This document shows positions 62,641-64,000 of a stretch of DNA of 64,000 bases, piece by piece. The first letter of the stretch is position 1, and each line of letters opens with the position of its first letter. Both the position numbers and the translations under genes were made by a program. The notes beneath the pieces are model-generated. The model did no database searches. It saw only the letters and a program-made list of their open reading frames with translations, and had not been told where the DNA came from. This stretch comes from Lentimonas sp. CC4 (GTDB lineage: Bacteria; Verrucomicrobiota; Verrucomicrobiia; Opitutales; Coraliomargaritaceae): assembly GCF_902728235.1 (NCBI RefSeq), contig NZ_CACVBO010000001.1:2752001-2816000 (forward strand), given 5' to 3'.

Positions 62641-63684
62641 ATGACAAGCGAAGAGACTCCTCAACCACACAAGCGCCGCGTGCGTTATAAGGGCAAGAAC
62701 CCGCGTCGCTTTGAGGATAAATACAAAGAGCTCAACCCTGAGCGCTACGCAGATACGGTAGCGCATGTGCTCGCTGGTGGTAAAACACCTGCTGGGCAAC
62801 ATGTGCCGATTATGGTCAGCGAAATTATGCAGGCACTTGCAGTCCAATCCGGTGAGCGTGCTGTCGATTGCACGCTTGGTTATGGTGGTCACTCGGCCGA
62901 ACTCTTGAAAGCGGTGCAGCCCGGTGGTTGCTTGATCGGAGTCGATCAAGATCCCATTGAGTTGCCAAAGACAGAGGCGCGTCTGCGCTTGGCGGGTTTT
63001 CCAGAGGAATCTTTGCATTGCGAACGCACGAACTTTGTCGCCCTGCGGGGCGTGCTAGGGAAAGTCGGCTGGCACGAGGGTGCCGATGCCATTCTCGCCG
63101 ACCTAGGCGTATCTTCGATGCAGATCGACAATCCCGCACGCGGCTTCAGCTTTAAGCATGAGGGCCCGCTCGATATGCGAATGAATCCGAACAAGGGCAT
63201 ATCCGCTAGCACCTTGCTCGAAAAAATCGGCGAAGAAGCACTTGAGGCACTTTTACGTGAAAATGCGGATGAGCCCAACGCGGCAAGTTTGGCCACCGCG
63301 TTGGCTGGACAGGTATTTAAGACGACTGGAGCGCTTGCGCGTGCGATCGAGCAGATACTGCCCGAGTCCTTTGATGAAGATAAGGTAAAAGCCACGCAGC
63401 GCCGGGTTTTTCAAGCACTGCGTATTGAAGTGAACGACGAATTCAAGGTGCTCGATGGCTGGCTACGTGGGCTACCGAGTTGCCTTCGAACGGGCGGTCG
63501 AGTTGCCGTTCTAACCTTTCATAGTGGAGAAGATCGTCGTGTTAAAAAAGCATTCAAAGCGGGATTACAAGATGGGCTCTACAGCGCAATTAGTGAGGAG
63601 GTCATCCGTGCCTCCTTCGCTGAACAGCACGATAACCCGCGCGCCTCGTCAGCTAAACTGCGTTGGGCAGTGAAGGCGAGTTAG
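62641..63684 (+). CDS. rsmH: 16S rRNA (cytosine1402-N4)-methyltransferase RsmH
   Basis: SAM-dependent methylation of C1402 in the ribosomal decoding centre. The 347-aa protein has a basic N-terminal extension (HKRRVRYKGKNPRRFEDKYKE), HVPIMVSEI, the SAM loop DCTLGYGGHSAEL, ILADLGVSSMQIDNPARGFS with GPLDMRM, and QRRVFQALRIEVNDE. The ATG at 62641 is used; an earlier frame start at 62575 is not family-like. In many bacteria rsmH heads the division and cell wall cluster (ftsL, ftsI, mur genes); here nothing of that cluster follows. Confidence 0.95.
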   Translation: MTSEETPQPHKRRVRYKGKNPRRFEDKYKELNPERYADTVAHVLAGGKTPAGQHVPIMVSEIMQALAVQSGERAVDCTLGYGGHSAELLKAVQPGGCLIGVDQDPIELPKTEARLRLAGFPEESLHCERTNFVALRGVLGKVGWHEGADAILADLGVSSMQIDNPARGFSFKHEGPLDMRMNPNKGISASTLLEKIGEEALEALLRENADEPNAASLATALAGQVFKTTGALARAIEQILPESFDEDKVKATQRRVFQALRIEVNDEFKVLDGWLRGLPSCLRTGGRVAVLTFHSGEDRRVKKAFKAGLQDGLYSAISEEVIRASFAEQHDNPRASSAKLRWAVKAS

Positions 63685-63953
63685 AGCTGGGCGCATCAAG
63701 TATTGTGACTTTCAATATGGCGATCTGATCACCGAGAAGGCACAATCTTCTGGATCTTGAGATTGAAGTCGTAGGCGGCTTCCCGCTTGGAGGTAGTGGT
63801 TTCAAGGGCCGTGTCGGTCGAACACCTACATTCGACAGGCTCATGTCAGGCAAGGAACTCGACTACGCTTTTCACCAATCATGATACGCGCCAGTATAGA
63901 GCGCGACAATGCGCATTAGTTAAAGTTTGAGTATTCTCGGAGAATCGCCGTTC
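63685..63953. other. Noncoding stretch before the right window edge
   Basis: About 270 bp between the rsmH stop and a convergent partial gene. It holds short inverted words (such as CCTACATTCGACAGGCTCATG with nearby mirrored parts, and ATTCTCGGAGAAT near 63932) but no coding sequence or terminator I can defend. Confidence 0.4.
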
Positions 63954-64000
63954 TCAAAAATAATAGCCAAAGTTGATGTTGAATCGTGACTGCCAATCAT
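63954..64000 (-). CDS. C-terminal end of an outer-membrane beta-barrel protein (partial)
   Basis: The last 14 codons of a leftward gene read DWQSRFNINFGYYF and stop. Alternating aromatic and polar residues ending in Phe are the classic C-terminal beta-strand recognised by the Bam complex. The rest of the gene lies beyond the right edge. The evidence is one short motif, so the call is tentative. Confidence 0.45.
   Translation of the reverse strand, partial: DWQSRFNINFGYYF

Overview
The window looks like chromosomal DNA of a marine-type Verrucomicrobium, most likely class Opitutae (Coraliomargarita/Lentimonas-like). The grounds are a planctomycete/verrucomicrobial (PVM) type bacterial microcompartment (BMC) locus, a PEP-CTERM exported protein, an AP2-domain protein, a fused CcoNO cbb3 oxidase, and the ileS / dksA-like / lspA order. 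No phage, plasmid, insertion sequence or CRISPR array is visible. The taxonomic placement is inference.

Layout. 1-10 kb: nucleoside phosphorolysis (deoA-type gene cut by the left edge, then punA), a catalytically dead-looking amidase homologue next to mutL, a DUF255 thioredoxin-fold protein, a PEP-CTERM protein and argH. 10-19.3 kb: a leftward cbb3 oxidase cluster (Cys/His-rich unknown, CcoS-like, CcoNO fusion, CcoQ-like, mono-haem CcoP, CcoG, tiny FixH-position protein, CcoI), with a PocR-AraC regulator facing away from it. 19.3-25 kb: tRNA-Gln(CTG), a tandem AP2-like protein with its own palindrome, trpF, and a 1151-residue probable PPi-type PEP carboxykinase. 25-30 kb: a four-gene export operon that joins a secretin-family protein to a MacA-like adaptor and a split MacB-like ABC transporter. 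It is followed by a PAS/SpoIIE phosphatase.

31.8-48.5 kb is the metabolic centrepiece. A DeoR-type regulator heads a leftward operon (rhaB, lutABC, a PfkB kinase, a DUF4432 aldose-epimerase-like protein). It is transcribed divergently, across a 117-bp palindrome-rich gap, from a BMC operon (PduL, three BMC-H, three BMC-P, an acetate-kinase-like protein, an acylating aldehyde dehydrogenase, a class II aldolase, malate dehydrogenase, a zinc alcohol dehydrogenase). Read together: a deoxysugar phosphate is cleaved by the aldolase to DHAP and lactaldehyde. Lactaldehyde is disproportionated inside the shell to 1,2-propanediol and lactyl-CoA, then to lactyl-phosphate and lactate. LutABC then oxidises lactate to pyruvate. 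Amphipathic putative encapsulation helices are visible on PduL, the aldehyde dehydrogenase, the alcohol dehydrogenase and the aldolase.

48.6-64 kb is housekeeping: a ParB-fold protein, a probable 6S-like RNA, lspA, a zinc-finger-less DksA-like protein, ileS, a Ca2+/Na+ exchanger, gpmI, a C39-like peptidase with a TPR protein, a metallo-beta-lactamase-fold hydrolase, ribD, rdgB and rsmH. The last 14 codons of an outer-membrane beta-barrel protein enter at the right edge. Two families of short palindromic elements are scattered in the intergenic DNA, one of them expanded into a 102-bp-period tandem array.
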